Assembly: GCF_003851545.1 (NCBI RefSeq)
Contig: NZ_BHVX01000007.1
Coordinates: forward strand, 186,001-250,000
Length of the DNA stretch: 64,000 nucleotides
From: Ralstonia sp. SET104
GTDB lineage: Bacteria; Pseudomonadota; Gammaproteobacteria; Burkholderiales; Burkholderiaceae
Direction: 5' to 3'
Each line of letters starts with the position of its first letter. Position 1 is the stretch's first letter. The notes below the pieces were generated by a model. The model had not been told where the DNA came from, did no database searches, and worked only from the letters and a program-made list of their open reading frames with translations. Positions 1-8,615 of this stretch are shown piece after piece. The translations under genes were made by a program, and so were the position numbers.

Positions 1-123
1 TGGTGGATTCCGGACGATGTGGTGTTCGTCACCGAGATTCCGCTCACGGCCACCGGCAAGATGCAGAAGCTCAAGCTGCGCGAACAATTCAAGGACTACA
101 CGTTCCCTGTTGCGCAGGCGTAA
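1..123 (+). CDS. Acyl-CoA synthetase (AMP-binding family), C-terminal end only
   Basis: The window opens inside a gene read in frame 1, and only the last 40 codons are present. The visible residues include [10 protein letters not shown] and then [15 protein letters not shown]. The T-G-K motif is the C-terminal catalytic lysine region of the ANL (acyl-CoA synthetase) superfamily, where the lysine contacts the acyl-adenylate. By family, the enzyme would activate a fatty or aromatic carboxylic acid with ATP and CoA. It lies about 250 bases upstream of a Liv-type transporter, which could mean the transporter supplies its substrate; that is inference. Substrate and start lie outside the window. 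Confidence 0.8.
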   Translation, partial: WWIPDDVVFVTEIPLTATGKMQKLKLREQFKDYTFPVAQA

Positions 124-373
124 ATCACAAGCAGTGCAGAAAGAATAGAAGGATCAGAAGCCGCCGCCCGCGCAACGGTCAGAACCGGGCGTGAGGACGG
201 CGGACAGAAGACAACCGGATCAGGGCCGGCCGCGGCACGTCGATACATATGACGACGATGCCGCGGGATGAAGCCCGGGCGCGTTGCAACCTGGAGACGC
301 AAGCAGCCGCACGCCCACCAGAGGCATGCGGAGAGTGACTCGCCGGCGGCTCCACCACATGAAGGAGACACGC

Positions 374-1630
374 ATGACGAAGTTCCGTCCGTTGGTTGTG
401 GCTGTTGCATGTGTAGCGGCAATCGGTGGGGCATCTGTACCCACTGCAGCGTCCGCCGCCGAAACCGTCAAGATCGCCTGGATCGACCCGCTGTCCGGCC
501 TGATGGGCGCGCTGGGCCAGAACCAGTTGCGCAGCTGGCAGTACATCGCCGATCTCGCCACGCAGAAGAACTGGGCCGGCGACGGCACCAAGTTCGAAGT
601 GGTGGGCTTTGACAACAAGCTCTCGCCGCAGGAAAGCCTGACTGTGCTCAAGCAGGTGGCCGACCAGGGCATCCACTACATCGTGCAAGGCAACGGTTCG
701 AGCGTGGGCATGGCGCTGGAAGACGCCGTGGCCAAGTACAACGAGCGTAATCCGGGCAAGGAAATCATCTACCTGAACTACGCGGCGGTGGACCCGGACA
801 TGACCAACAGCAAGTGCAATTACTGGCACTTCCGCCTGGACGCCAACTCCGACATGAAGATGGAAGCGCTGACCAGCTATCTGGCCAAGGACGCCAACGT
901 CAAGAAGGTCTACCTGATCAACCAGAACTATTCGTTCGGTCATCAGGTGGCCCGTGCGGCCAAGGAATACCTCAAGCGCAAGCGCCCCGACATCGAAATC
1001 GTGGGCGAAGACCTGCACCCGCTGGCGCAGGTGAAGGATTTCTCGCCGTACGTCTCGAAGATCAAGTCGTCTGGCGCCGACACCGTCATCACCGGCAACT
1101 GGGGCAGTGACCTGGCGCTGCTCATCAAGGCCGGCAAAGACGCCGGTCTGAACGCCAACTTCTACACGTACTACGCCTCCACCACGGGTGTGCCGACCGC
1201 GATGGGCGCCGCCGGTGCCGACCACGTTAAATACGTCGGCTACTGGAATCCCAACAACGAAGGCTACAAGGGCGGTGACATCGTCGAGGGCTACAAGAAG
1301 AAGTACAACGACGACTTCTACCTGATGGCCTCGTACACCGGCATCGCCTTGCTGTCCAAGGCCGTCAAGCAAAGCAAGTCGACCGAGCCCGCCAAGGTGG
1401 CCAAGGCCCTCGAAGGCATGAAGGTCGACAGCTTGAACGGCACCTTCGAGATGCGCGCGTCTGACCATCAGGGCCAGCAGCCGCTCTACATCGCCACCTG
1501 GAAGAAAGCCGACGGCAAGGCCGTCAAGTTCGACCAGGAAAACACTGGCTACGGCTGGAAGACTGACGCGGTGCTCGATCAGTACGTCGCGTCGCAGCCG
1601 ACCTCCTGCCAGATGAAGCGTCCTCACTGA
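374..1630 (+). CDS. Branched-chain amino acid/amide-type ABC transporter, periplasmic binding protein
   Basis: This 418-residue protein starts at ATG 374 behind a clear GAAGGAGAC ribosome site; earlier in-frame starts lack one. Residues 1 to about 30 form a signal peptide ending near AASAA, followed by mature sequence TVKIAWIDPLSGLMGALGQNQ, typical of Leu/Ile/Val-binding (peripla_BP_6) proteins. It would capture the ligand in the periplasm and deliver it to the LivHM permease. It is followed in order by livH, livM, livG and livF, so the operon encodes a complete hydrophobic amino-acid transport (HAAT) system. Members of this family also bind amides, urea and aromatic or fatty acids, so the ligand is not proven. 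The upstream acyl-CoA synthetase makes a carboxylic acid a reasonable alternative. Confidence 0.88.
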   Translation: MTKFRPLVVAVACVAAIGGASVPTAASAAETVKIAWIDPLSGLMGALGQNQLRSWQYIADLATQKNWAGDGTKFEVVGFDNKLSPQESLTVLKQVADQGIHYIVQGNGSSVGMALEDAVAKYNERNPGKEIIYLNYAAVDPDMTNSKCNYWHFRLDANSDMKMEALTSYLAKDANVKKVYLINQNYSFGHQVARAAKEYLKRKRPDIEIVGEDLHPLAQVKDFSPYVSKIKSSGADTVITGNWGSDLALLIKAGKDAGLNANFYTYYASTTGVPTAMGAAGADHVKYVGYWNPNNEGYKGGDIVEGYKKKYNDDFYLMASYTGIALLSKAVKQSKSTEPAKVAKALEGMKVDSLNGTFEMRASDHQGQQPLYIATWKKADGKAVKFDQENTGYGWKTDAVLDQYVASQPTSCQMKRPH

Positions 1631-1755
1631 GTGCGGCAGGTCATTTGCCGAAGGGCCGCCCGATGCTATCGTGCGGCGATGTTTTAAACGAGCAAAGGCA
1701 TGGGCCGGTGCCGCATTTCGCGGGACGGCCCATGCCTTGCCGAGAGGGCTGTAGC

Positions 1756-2703
1756 GTGGAATTTCTAGTCATCAATCTCTTGAACGGCATCAGCTACGGG
1801 CTGCTGCTGTTCATGCTGTCTTCGGGCCTGACGCTGATCTTCAGCATGATGGGCGTTCTCAATTTTGCGCATGCCAGCTTCTACATGCTGGGCGCGTATT
1901 TCGCCTATGTCGTCAGCGGTTATCTGGGCTTCTGGCCCGCGCTGATCGTGGCGCCGCTGCTGGTGGGGGCGCTGGGCGCAGTGGTTGAGCGTTTCGGCCT
2001 GCGCACGGTGCACCGCTACGGCCACGTTGCCGAACTGCTGTTCACCTTCGGTCTGGCCTATCTCATTGAAGAGGGCGTGAAGCTGGTGTGGGGGCTGCCA
2101 GCGGTGCCGTATCGCGTGCCGGATGTGCTGGACGGCCCGCTGTTCACGCTGTTTACGTCGTCGTTTCCGAAGTACCGCGCGTTCATGATGCTGGTGTCGC
2201 TGCTGATGCTGGTGGGCATCTTCCTGTTGCTCACCCGCACGCGTATCGGGCTGGTCATCCAGGCGGCGCTCACGCATCCGGACATGGTGGAAGCGCTGGG
2301 CCACAACGTGCCGCGTGTGTTCATGCTGGTGTTCGGCGGCGGCTGTGCGCTGGCCGGACTGGCGGGTGTGATTGGCGGCAATGCCTTTGTGACCGAGCCG
2401 TCGATGGCGGCGGCGGTGGGCTCCATCGTCTTCGTAGTGGCGGTGGTGGGCGGCATGGGCTCGCTGGTGGGCGCGTTCATTGCGTCGCTGCTGATCGGCT
2501 GCATCCAGACCTTTGCCGTCACGCTCGATATTTCGGTGACGAGCCTGCTGTCCAACATTGGCGTCACGCTCAATCCGGATGTGCCGCTCATCTCGCTCTG
2601 GAACCTCTCGATTGCGCAAGTCGCACCGGTGCTGCCGTATCTGCTGCTGGTGTTGATGCTGATCTTCCGCCCGCGCGGGCTCATGGGTACGCGGGAGAGC
2701 TAA
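1756..2703 (+). CDS. livH: ABC transporter permease, LivH family
   Basis: A 315-residue integral membrane protein read from GTG 1756, chosen because GAGAGGG lies at the right distance upstream and the protein then starts MEFLVINLLNGISYGLLLFM, the usual LivH N-terminus. Longer readings from an upstream ATG add a hydrophilic stretch unlike the family. There are about eight hydrophobic segments and the LivH-type run LIFSMMGVLNFAHASFYMLGA. With LivM it forms the membrane channel of the importer. A 125-base gap separates it from the binding protein gene, and it abuts livM directly, with the stop at 2703 and the next ATG at 2704. Confidence 0.9.
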   Translation: MEFLVINLLNGISYGLLLFMLSSGLTLIFSMMGVLNFAHASFYMLGAYFAYVVSGYLGFWPALIVAPLLVGALGAVVERFGLRTVHRYGHVAELLFTFGLAYLIEEGVKLVWGLPAVPYRVPDVLDGPLFTLFTSSFPKYRAFMMLVSLLMLVGIFLLLTRTRIGLVIQAALTHPDMVEALGHNVPRVFMLVFGGGCALAGLAGVIGGNAFVTEPSMAAAVGSIVFVVAVVGGMGSLVGAFIASLLIGCIQTFAVTLDISVTSLLSNIGVTLNPDVPLISLWNLSIAQVAPVLPYLLLVLMLIFRPRGLMGTRES

Positions 2704-4038
2704 ATGGAACGCACCATGCACCAACAAGCGCAACAACAAGCGACGCTGCCGACCAACGATCGAGCGCGAACGATGAAGTTCAAGCCCGTCAATCTCGCCC
2801 GCTGGCTCATCTGGGGCGTGACAGCGCTGGTGATGATCGTGCTGCCACTCATCTGGCCGCAGGGTTTTGCCATTACGCTGCTATCGCAGATGGGCATCAT
2901 GATCATCTTCGCGCTGTCGTACAACATGCTGCTGGGGCAGTCGGGCATGCTGTCGTTCGGGCACGCCGTGTACGCCGGTCTGGGCGCCTTCATGGCGGTA
3001 CATCTGCTCAACAAGATTGGCGCCATGCAGACGCTGGGCATTGGTGGCCCGCTGGCCGTTGCGCTGCTGCCCATAGCGGGTGGCTTGGGCGGCGCGCTGT
3101 TCGGCGTGATCTTCGGTTACGTCACCACCAAGAAATCGGGCACGACGTTCGCGATGATCACGTTGGGCATCGGAGAAATGGTGTTCGCCAGCGCCCTGAT
3201 GTTCCCGGATTTCTTCGGCGGCGAGGGCGGTGTTTCCACCAACCGCAGCATTGGCGATGCACTGGCGGGCATCACCTTCGGGCCGGCACGTCAGGTGTAT
3301 TACCTGATCGCCGCGTGGTGCCTGATCTCGATGGCGATGATGTACGCCTGGACGCAGACGCCGCTGGGCCGTATCGCCAACGCCGTGCGCGATAACCCGG
3401 AGCGTGTGGAGTTCATCGGCTACAACACGCAGCGCGTGCGCTTTCTGGTGGTGATTCTGTCGGCGTTCTTTGCAGGCATTGCCGGGGCGCTGTCGTGCAT
3501 CAACTTTGAGATCGTGACGGCAGAGAATGTGTCCGCCGTGCGCTCGGGCTCGGTGTTGCTGGCGGCGTTCATTGGTGGCATGGGCAGCTTCTTCGGGCCG
3601 ATCATCGGTGCCGTGCTCACGGTGTTCTTTACCGTGGCGCTGTCGGGCATCACCAAAGCGTGGCTGCTGTATCTGGGCCTCTTCTTCGTGCTGATGGTCA
3701 TGTATGCACCGGGCGGCATCGCCAGCCTGTTGATGATGCATGTGCCGATCGCGCGGCGCGGCAAGCTGAAGACGCTGCTGCCGGCTTACGGCGTGGCCGT
3801 TGTGCCTGCCGTCATCCTGCTGGTTGCGTTGATCTCCACCGTGGAAATGATCTACGCCGTGCAGGACGAGGGCTCGGGCGGCGTCGCTACGCTGTTTGGC
3901 CTTGCGATCGAGCCGACGACCTGGAAGCCGTGGGCCATCGCTGCCGTGCTGTGGCTGGTGGGCGCCTTTGGCCTGCGTGCCGCAGCAGGCAAGCTGCGCA
4001 CCGCTTGGGACAACGCATTGCAGGAGCCGCAACCATGA
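2704..4038 (+). CDS. livM: ABC transporter permease, LivM family
   Basis: This is a 444-residue membrane protein, longer than the usual LivM of roughly 320 to 360 residues. The conserved LivM core is visible (SYNMLLGQSGMLSFGHAVYAG and IGGMGSFFGPIIGA). The extra length lies in a hydrophilic N-terminal leader of about 23 residues and a C-terminal extension of about 100 residues with two further hydrophobic segments. ATG 2773 (MKFKPVNLARW) is an alternative start that would drop the leader. It pairs with LivH and overlaps livG by four bases (ATGA), so the two are probably translationally coupled. Confidence 0.88.
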   Translation: MERTMHQQAQQQATLPTNDRARTMKFKPVNLARWLIWGVTALVMIVLPLIWPQGFAITLLSQMGIMIIFALSYNMLLGQSGMLSFGHAVYAGLGAFMAVHLLNKIGAMQTLGIGGPLAVALLPIAGGLGGALFGVIFGYVTTKKSGTTFAMITLGIGEMVFASALMFPDFFGGEGGVSTNRSIGDALAGITFGPARQVYYLIAAWCLISMAMMYAWTQTPLGRIANAVRDNPERVEFIGYNTQRVRFLVVILSAFFAGIAGALSCINFEIVTAENVSAVRSGSVLLAAFIGGMGSFFGPIIGAVLTVFFTVALSGITKAWLLYLGLFFVLMVMYAPGGIASLLMMHVPIARRGKLKTLLPAYGVAVVPAVILLVALISTVEMIYAVQDEGSGGVATLFGLAIEPTTWKPWAIAAVLWLVGAFGLRAAAGKLRTAWDNALQEPQP

Positions 4039-4823
4039 GCCAACTCACATCCGGGCCGACCGCAGCGCTCGAGTTGCGCGACGTACGCAAGCGCTTTGGC
4101 GCCACTGAAATCATTCGAGGGGTCAACCTCACCATTGGCAAAGGCGAGCGCCATGCGCTCATCGGGCCGAACGGCGCTGGTAAGTCGACCACGTTCAACC
4201 TGATCTCAGGCCGCTTCCCGGCAAGCTCGGGCAGCGTGCGCCTGAACGGGGAAGAGATCGGCGGTCTGGCGCCGTTTGAGATCAACCGCAAGGGGCTGTC
4301 GCGCAGCTTTCAGATCACCAACATCTTTCATCGGTTATCGGTGTTTGAAAACCTGCGCTGTGCGGTGCTCTGGTCGCTCGGCTACAAGTACTCGTTCTGG
4401 CACAAGCTGGCTGAATTGCGCGATGCGCGTGAGCGTGCAGAGGAAGTGCTGGAGCAGATCGGCATGACGCACCGGCGCGACGCCGCTGCAGGGTTGCTGA
4501 CCTATGCCGAGCAACGCGCACTGGAAATCGGCATCACCATCGCGGGTGGCGCCGACGTGATTCTGCTGGATGAACCGACCGCCGGCATGAGCCGCTCTGA
4601 GTCCGATCACGCTGTCGACCTCATCCGCAAGGTCACCGTCGGCAAGACGCTGGTGATGGTCGAGCACGACATGAGTGTGGTGTTTGGCCTGGCGGATCGC
4701 ATCTCGGTGCTGGTCTATGGTGAGGTGATTGCCACCGACACACCCGAAGCCATTCGCAACAACCGCCGCGTGAAAGAGGCTTACCTCGGCACCACGCTGG
4801 ACGAACCTGCAGGAGCGCATTGA
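4035..4823 (+). CDS. livG: ABC transporter ATPase, LivG family
   Basis: A 262-residue cytoplasmic ATPase starting at ATG 4035 within the ATGA overlap with livM. The Walker A motif is GPNGAGKST and the Walker B region is VILLDEPTAGMS, followed by the H-loop MVEHDMSVV. The expected signature motif LSGGQ is replaced by LTYAEQRALEIG, which is normal for LivG (family form L.YG.QR.LE). It would hydrolyse ATP together with LivF to drive import. The stop codon overlaps the ATG of livF by one base. Confidence 0.93.
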   Translation: MSQLTSGPTAALELRDVRKRFGATEIIRGVNLTIGKGERHALIGPNGAGKSTTFNLISGRFPASSGSVRLNGEEIGGLAPFEINRKGLSRSFQITNIFHRLSVFENLRCAVLWSLGYKYSFWHKLAELRDARERAEEVLEQIGMTHRRDAAAGLLTYAEQRALEIGITIAGGADVILLDEPTAGMSRSESDHAVDLIRKVTVGKTLVMVEHDMSVVFGLADRISVLVYGEVIATDTPEAIRNNRRVKEAYLGTTLDEPAGAH

Positions 4824-5542
4824 TGGCAACGAATACTCCAATGCTGGAGGTGCGCGACCTGCACGCGTACTACGGAAAGAGCCACATCCTGCATGGCGTC
4901 GACATGCACGTGGGCGAGGGCGAGATCGTCGCCTTGCTCGGGCGCAACGGGGTGGGGCGTTCAACTCTGGCCAAGTCCATCATGGGCATGGTCCGGCACG
5001 AAGGCGAAATTCTGCTGCGCGGCAAGAACGTAAGCGGCCTGCGCACCTTCGAGGTGGCACACAAAGGAATCGGCTATGTGCCCGAGAACCGCGACATCTT
5101 CCCCACGTTGACGGTGCGGCAGAACCTGCTGCTGGGCGAGAAGCGCAACCCGAGTCAGCCCAAGCCGCGTTGGCAGGTGGAGGACATGTACCAGATGTTC
5201 CCGCGTTTGAAGGAGCGCGAGAACACCGCAGCAGGTGTGTTGTCGGGTGGTGAGCAGCAGATGCTGACGCTGTGCCGCACATTGATGGGCGACCCCGACT
5301 TCATCATCATCGATGAGCCGACGGAAGGGCTCGCGCCCTTGGTCGTCACGCTGGTGGGTGAATACCTGAAGACGCTCAAGGAACGCGGGATTTCTGTGCT
5401 GCTGGTTGAGCAGAAGCTGGCCATTGCCCTGGACATTTCACAGCGCGTGTATGTGATGGGGCATGGGCAGATTGTGTTTGAGGGAACGCCTCAACAACTG
5501 AAGGCTGACAGCAAGGTCCGGCAGGAGTGGCTGGAGGTTTGA
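4823..5542 (+). CDS. livF: ABC transporter ATPase, LivF family, with Arg in the Walker A lysine position
   Basis: A 239-residue ATPase. ATG 4823 is chosen over TTG 4820 because AGGAG at 4811-4815 is well placed and the TGATG overlap with livG is typical. The signature motif is LSGGEQQMLTLCRTL, Walker B is FIIIDEPTEGLAP, and the H-loop is LLVEQKLAIA. The Walker A motif reads GRNGVGRST, so residue 46 is arginine (CGT at 4958-4960) where nearly all ABC ATPases carry lysine. I have a recollection, not a checked fact, that some betaproteobacterial LivF proteins share this change. The gene closes the operon and is followed by a strong terminator. Confidence 0.92.
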   Translation: MATNTPMLEVRDLHAYYGKSHILHGVDMHVGEGEIVALLGRNGVGRSTLAKSIMGMVRHEGEILLRGKNVSGLRTFEVAHKGIGYVPENRDIFPTLTVRQNLLLGEKRNPSQPKPRWQVEDMYQMFPRLKERENTAAGVLSGGEQQMLTLCRTLMGDPDFIIIDEPTEGLAPLVVTLVGEYLKTLKERGISVLLVEQKLAIALDISQRVYVMGHGQIVFEGTPQQLKADSKVRQEWLEV

Positions 5543-5579
5543 ACGCGCGCTGAGCCTGCCTCTTGGCACAGGTTCCAAA

Positions 5580-5616
5580 ATGGCCCGCATGAATCAACAT
5601 GCGGGCCATTGTTTTT
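5580..5616 (+). terminator. Rho-independent terminator of the liv operon
   Basis: A perfect 12-base stem, ATGGCCCGCATG (5580-5591) and CATGCGGGCCAT (5598-5609), encloses a six-base loop and is followed by TGTTTTT. The stem is preceded by AAAA, so it could act weakly in the other direction as well. It lies 37 bases past the livF stop. Confidence 0.9.
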
Positions 5617-5684
5617 CTGAGCCATTGCCATCGGTTGACAAAAATCTCCTTGAGGTTGGGGCTGCCAGTCATTACGACACCAGA

Positions 5685-5709
5685 TGGGCCATGAATACCA
5701 AATGGCCCA
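5685..5709. promoter_or_regulatory. Inverted repeat upstream of the SGNH esterase pseudogene
   Basis: TGGGCCAT (5685-5692) and ATGGCCCA (5702-5709) form a perfect inverted repeat with a nine-base loop, ending 30 bases before the esterase ATG. No T-tract follows, so it is more likely an operator or a leader hairpin than a terminator. The function is inferred only from its symmetry and position. Confidence 0.4.
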
Positions 5710-5739
5710 GAGTCGTTCGACAACCCTGATGGAGACACT

Positions 5740-6995
5740 ATGCGCAGAAGCTTCTTTGGACAGGTTCTTTGCCGCACGGCGGCGGCAGTGGTGATCGCAC
5801 TGGCGTCGCCGGTGCTACACGCCGATGACGCAAGGGGCAGCAGATGGGTGGCAACCTGGACAGCCAGTGCCGATCGCAACAACTACGCAACGACACCCCA
5901 GAATTTTCCTGCCGCCACAACAGTTCGGCAGGTCATTCATAGCAGTGTCGGGGCGACCAACTGCGTATCCGGTTGACGAACGAATTCGGGACAGGGCCAG
6001 TGGCGGTCGGGGCAGTGCGCGTTGCACTCTCCGCTGGTCGCGCAAAAATCTTCCCCAACACGGATCGAACCGTAACGTTTGGCGGAAAAACGAGTACCAC
6101 GCTGATTGCGGGTGCGCCTCTGATCAGTGATCCGATCGACCTCCCGATCACGCCGCTCTCTGACGTTGCGATCAGCTTGTTCCTGCCCAATGCCACCAAG
6201 CTGGAAACGATACATTCGCTGGGCAGCCAGACTGCCTACGTTTCAAGCGGGGACAACACCGCTGCTGAGGATCAGCCATCGCCGTCTACTTACAGCAGCC
6301 GGTTCTATCTCTCGAGCGTATTGGTCAAGGCGCGCAACAATCCACGTACCGTCGTCGCATTTGGCGATTCGATTACCGATGGCGCCTATTCCACCATCGA
6401 CGCCAACAATCGCTGGCCCGATTATTTGTCACGGCGGCTCAACAGCAATGGTCCATGGGGCGCGTTTGCCGTGATCAACCAAGGCATTGCAGGAAATCGC
6501 GTTCTCTCTGATCTGGCAGGCGTGAGTGCGCTTGCCCGGTTGGATCGCGATGTGTTGAGCCAGCCGGGCGTCCAGTGGGTGGTCTTGCTCGAGGGTGTCA
6601 ACGATATTGGCTACCCCGGTACATCGCTGGAGCCCACCGCCCCGCTGGTACCTGCGCCCGACATCATCGATGGCTACAGGCAGCTCATCGCGCGCAGTCA
6701 TCTGCGGGGCATCAAGGTCATGGGCGCCACGATCACCCCGTTTAAGGACGCGGCGTACAAGGGTTACTGGTCTCCTCAGAAGGAGCTGACCCGCCAAGCA
6801 GTGAACCAGTGGATTCGGACCAGTGGCGCCTTCGATGCCGTGGTCGATTTCGACGCGGCGGTGCGTGACCCGGCCGACCCGGAGATGCTGCGGGCGACCT
6901 ACGACAGCGGAGACCACCTCCACCCCAATGACGCGGGCTATGCGGCCATGGGCAATGCCATCAACCTCGCGGTGCTTCGCGCGGTCGGACCGTGA
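5740..6995 (+). pseudogene. Secreted SGNH/GDSL-family hydrolase, frameshifted
   Basis: The reading frame from ATG 5740 encodes a signal peptide (cleavage near VLHA-DD) and the start of an SGNH hydrolase, then runs into a stop at 5974-5976 after VIHSSVGATNCVSG. Adding one G to the GGGG run at 5950-5953 gives SVGGDQLRIRLTNEFG and joins it to the downstream frame, which continues uninterrupted to 6995. The downstream part holds the full catalytic set: block I GDSITDG, block II GIAGNR, block III GVNDIG and block V DHLHPND. The intact product would be a secreted esterase of roughly 417 residues. The change may be a real inactivating mutation or a homopolymer sequencing error. The last 35 bases overlap the end of the convergent permease gene. 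Confidence 0.85.
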
Positions 6996-8535
6996 TCGCC
7001 GCCTGGCCGGCAACCACCCCCGAGGCAGGAGCTTCTGCCTTGGGGGATACCGCATCCTGCTTCAAATGCTCCCTACTAAACTGCATCTCCGAGTACTTTA
7101 CAAACCGCGTTTTGAACTTCCAGCGGTATCCCAGCCAGATCGCCACGAACACGAACACGCCGCAATACGTTGCGACGAAGGCGCCAACGTTGTCGATCGG
7201 CGCAAGCAGCGCCTTGGTGTTCTGGCCAAGAATGATCACCACGCACATGATCGCCACCATGATCGGCCCGACCGGGAAGAACGGCGAGCGGTAGGCGAGT
7301 TGATGCAGCGAATGCCCCTGGCTTGTGAACCCCTTGCGGAACCGGTAATGCGCCAGCGCAATACCAAACCAGGCAATGAAGCACGTCACCGCTGACGTAT
7401 TCAGCAGCCACAGATAGACCACCTGATCCCCGAACAACGAGCTGAAGAAACACAGCGCGCCCACCGCGGAAGTTGCCACCAGGGCACGATGCGGCACGCC
7501 ATTGCCGGACACCTTCACGAACCAGCGCGGTGCGTGACCTTCTAGCGACAGGTCATACAGAATCCGTGTGGACACATACAAGCTCGACGTGCCCGACGAC
7601 AGCAATGCGGTCAGCACCACCGCATTCATCATCCCCGCGGCAAATGCCAGACCGGCATGCTGGAACACGAGCGTGAACGGGCTGACACCAATGTCTGTCG
7701 CTTCATTGCGCAGCAAATTCGGGTCGGTATACGGCAACACCACGCCGATGATCAGGATCGCCAGCACGTAGAACAGCAGGATGCGCCAGAAGGTTTGGCG
7801 AATGGCGCGCGGGATAGTGCGGGAGGGGTTCTCCGCCTCGCCGGCGGCCACGCCGATGGTTTCGATGCCCTGGAATGAAAATCCGGCAATCATCGCCACG
7901 GCCACCATGGCTGGTAAGCCGCCCACGAAAGGCGCATCGCCCGCGGTGAAGTTCTGCCAGCCTGACTGCGAACCGCCGTGCATGATGCCGGAGATCATCG
8001 CCAGGCCGATCAGCAGGAACACCACGATGGTCACGATCTTGATCATCGAGAACCAGTATTCCGTTTCACCAAAGCCGCGCACGGAAAAGGCGTTGATGCC
8101 GAACATAAGCAACAGGAACGCGGCGCTCCACACCATACCGGGCACGCCCGGAAACCAGTACTTCATCACCAGTTGCGCGGCGGCCAGCTCAACGGCAACG
8201 GTCACGGCCAATGAAAACCAGTAGTTCCACCCCAGCGCAAAGCCAAAGCCTTTTTCCACATACAACCGGCTGTACGTCACGAACGAGCCAGACACCGGCA
8301 GGTGCACCGCCAGTTCGCCCAGGCTTGTCATCAGGGAGTACACCATCACGCCGATCAGCGTATAGGTGAGCAGGGCGCCGCCGGGGCCAGCCGTCGCAAT
8401 CGATGCACCGGAGGCCACGAAGAGCCCCGTGCCAATCGCGCCGCTCAAGGCGATCATCATGATGTGCCGCGAGCGCAGGCGTCGTCGCAGTTGGGATTGG
8501 GCTTCGGGGCCCGTGGGGGTGATGGGTGTGTGCAT
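6961..8535 (-). CDS. Amino-acid permease, LysP-like paralogue (APC superfamily)
   Basis: A 524-residue permease with about 12 hydrophobic segments and the AAT-family opening LRSRHIMMIALSGAIGTGLF. ATG 8535 is chosen because it begins the usual short hydrophilic leader. It closely matches the upstream neighbour along its whole length, so the two arose by tandem duplication. In the region where the neighbour reads AVLSAGNSGMYASTRMLY, this copy reads ALLSSGTSSLYVSTRILY, so the transport site may have diverged. A GABA, aromatic or other basic amino acid could be the substrate. The C-terminus overlaps the 3' end of the esterase pseudogene by 35 bases. Confidence 0.85.
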   Translation of the reverse strand: MHTPITPTGPEAQSQLRRRLRSRHIMMIALSGAIGTGLFVASGASIATAGPGGALLTYTLIGVMVYSLMTSLGELAVHLPVSGSFVTYSRLYVEKGFGFALGWNYWFSLAVTVAVELAAAQLVMKYWFPGVPGMVWSAAFLLLMFGINAFSVRGFGETEYWFSMIKIVTIVVFLLIGLAMISGIMHGGSQSGWQNFTAGDAPFVGGLPAMVAVAMIAGFSFQGIETIGVAAGEAENPSRTIPRAIRQTFWRILLFYVLAILIIGVVLPYTDPNLLRNEATDIGVSPFTLVFQHAGLAFAAGMMNAVVLTALLSSGTSSLYVSTRILYDLSLEGHAPRWFVKVSGNGVPHRALVATSAVGALCFFSSLFGDQVVYLWLLNTSAVTCFIAWFGIALAHYRFRKGFTSQGHSLHQLAYRSPFFPVGPIMVAIMCVVIILGQNTKALLAPIDNVGAFVATYCGVFVFVAIWLGYRWKFKTRFVKYSEMQFSREHLKQDAVSPKAEAPASGVVAGQAAITVRPREAPRG

Positions 8536-8566
8536 GGCGGGTGACGCTTTGGTGGAGCGCCAAAAC

Positions 8567-8605
8567 AAAAAACGCCCGCCGGATGTGGTGCAACCGGCAG
8601 GCGGG
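8567..8605 (-). terminator. Terminator after lysP, just upstream of the second permease
   Basis: Read on the minus strand, a ten-base stem with one G-T pair (CGCCTGCCGG with CCGGCGGGCG) is followed by a TTTTTT tract. It sits between the two permease genes, with its T-tract ending about 30 bases before the start codon of the downstream copy. That leaves almost no room for a separate promoter, so it may act as an attenuator. Confidence 0.75.
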
Positions 8606-8615
8606 TCGAATGTGG

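Noticed and set aside
161-203. GC-rich hairpin upstream of the binding protein gene (CCGCCGCCCG and CGGGCG with CGGCGG)
   Set aside because: The stem is interrupted, no T-tract follows, and similar pairing is common in sequence of this composition.
179-1627. A long open frame opposite the binding protein gene
   Set aside because: The product is a low-complexity Val/His/Arg-rich sequence without a ribosome site, and the plus-strand gene has a signal peptide and family motifs.
5634-5670. Possible promoter TTGACA at 5635-5640
   Set aside because: No acceptable -10 lies at 16 to 18 bases downstream.
5973-6995. Independent gene for the catalytic part of the SGNH esterase from TTG 5973
   Set aside because: The reading joins the upstream signal peptide and N-terminal sequence if one base is restored at 5950-5953, and the TTG start has no ribosome site of its own. 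A frameshifted single gene is the simpler explanation.
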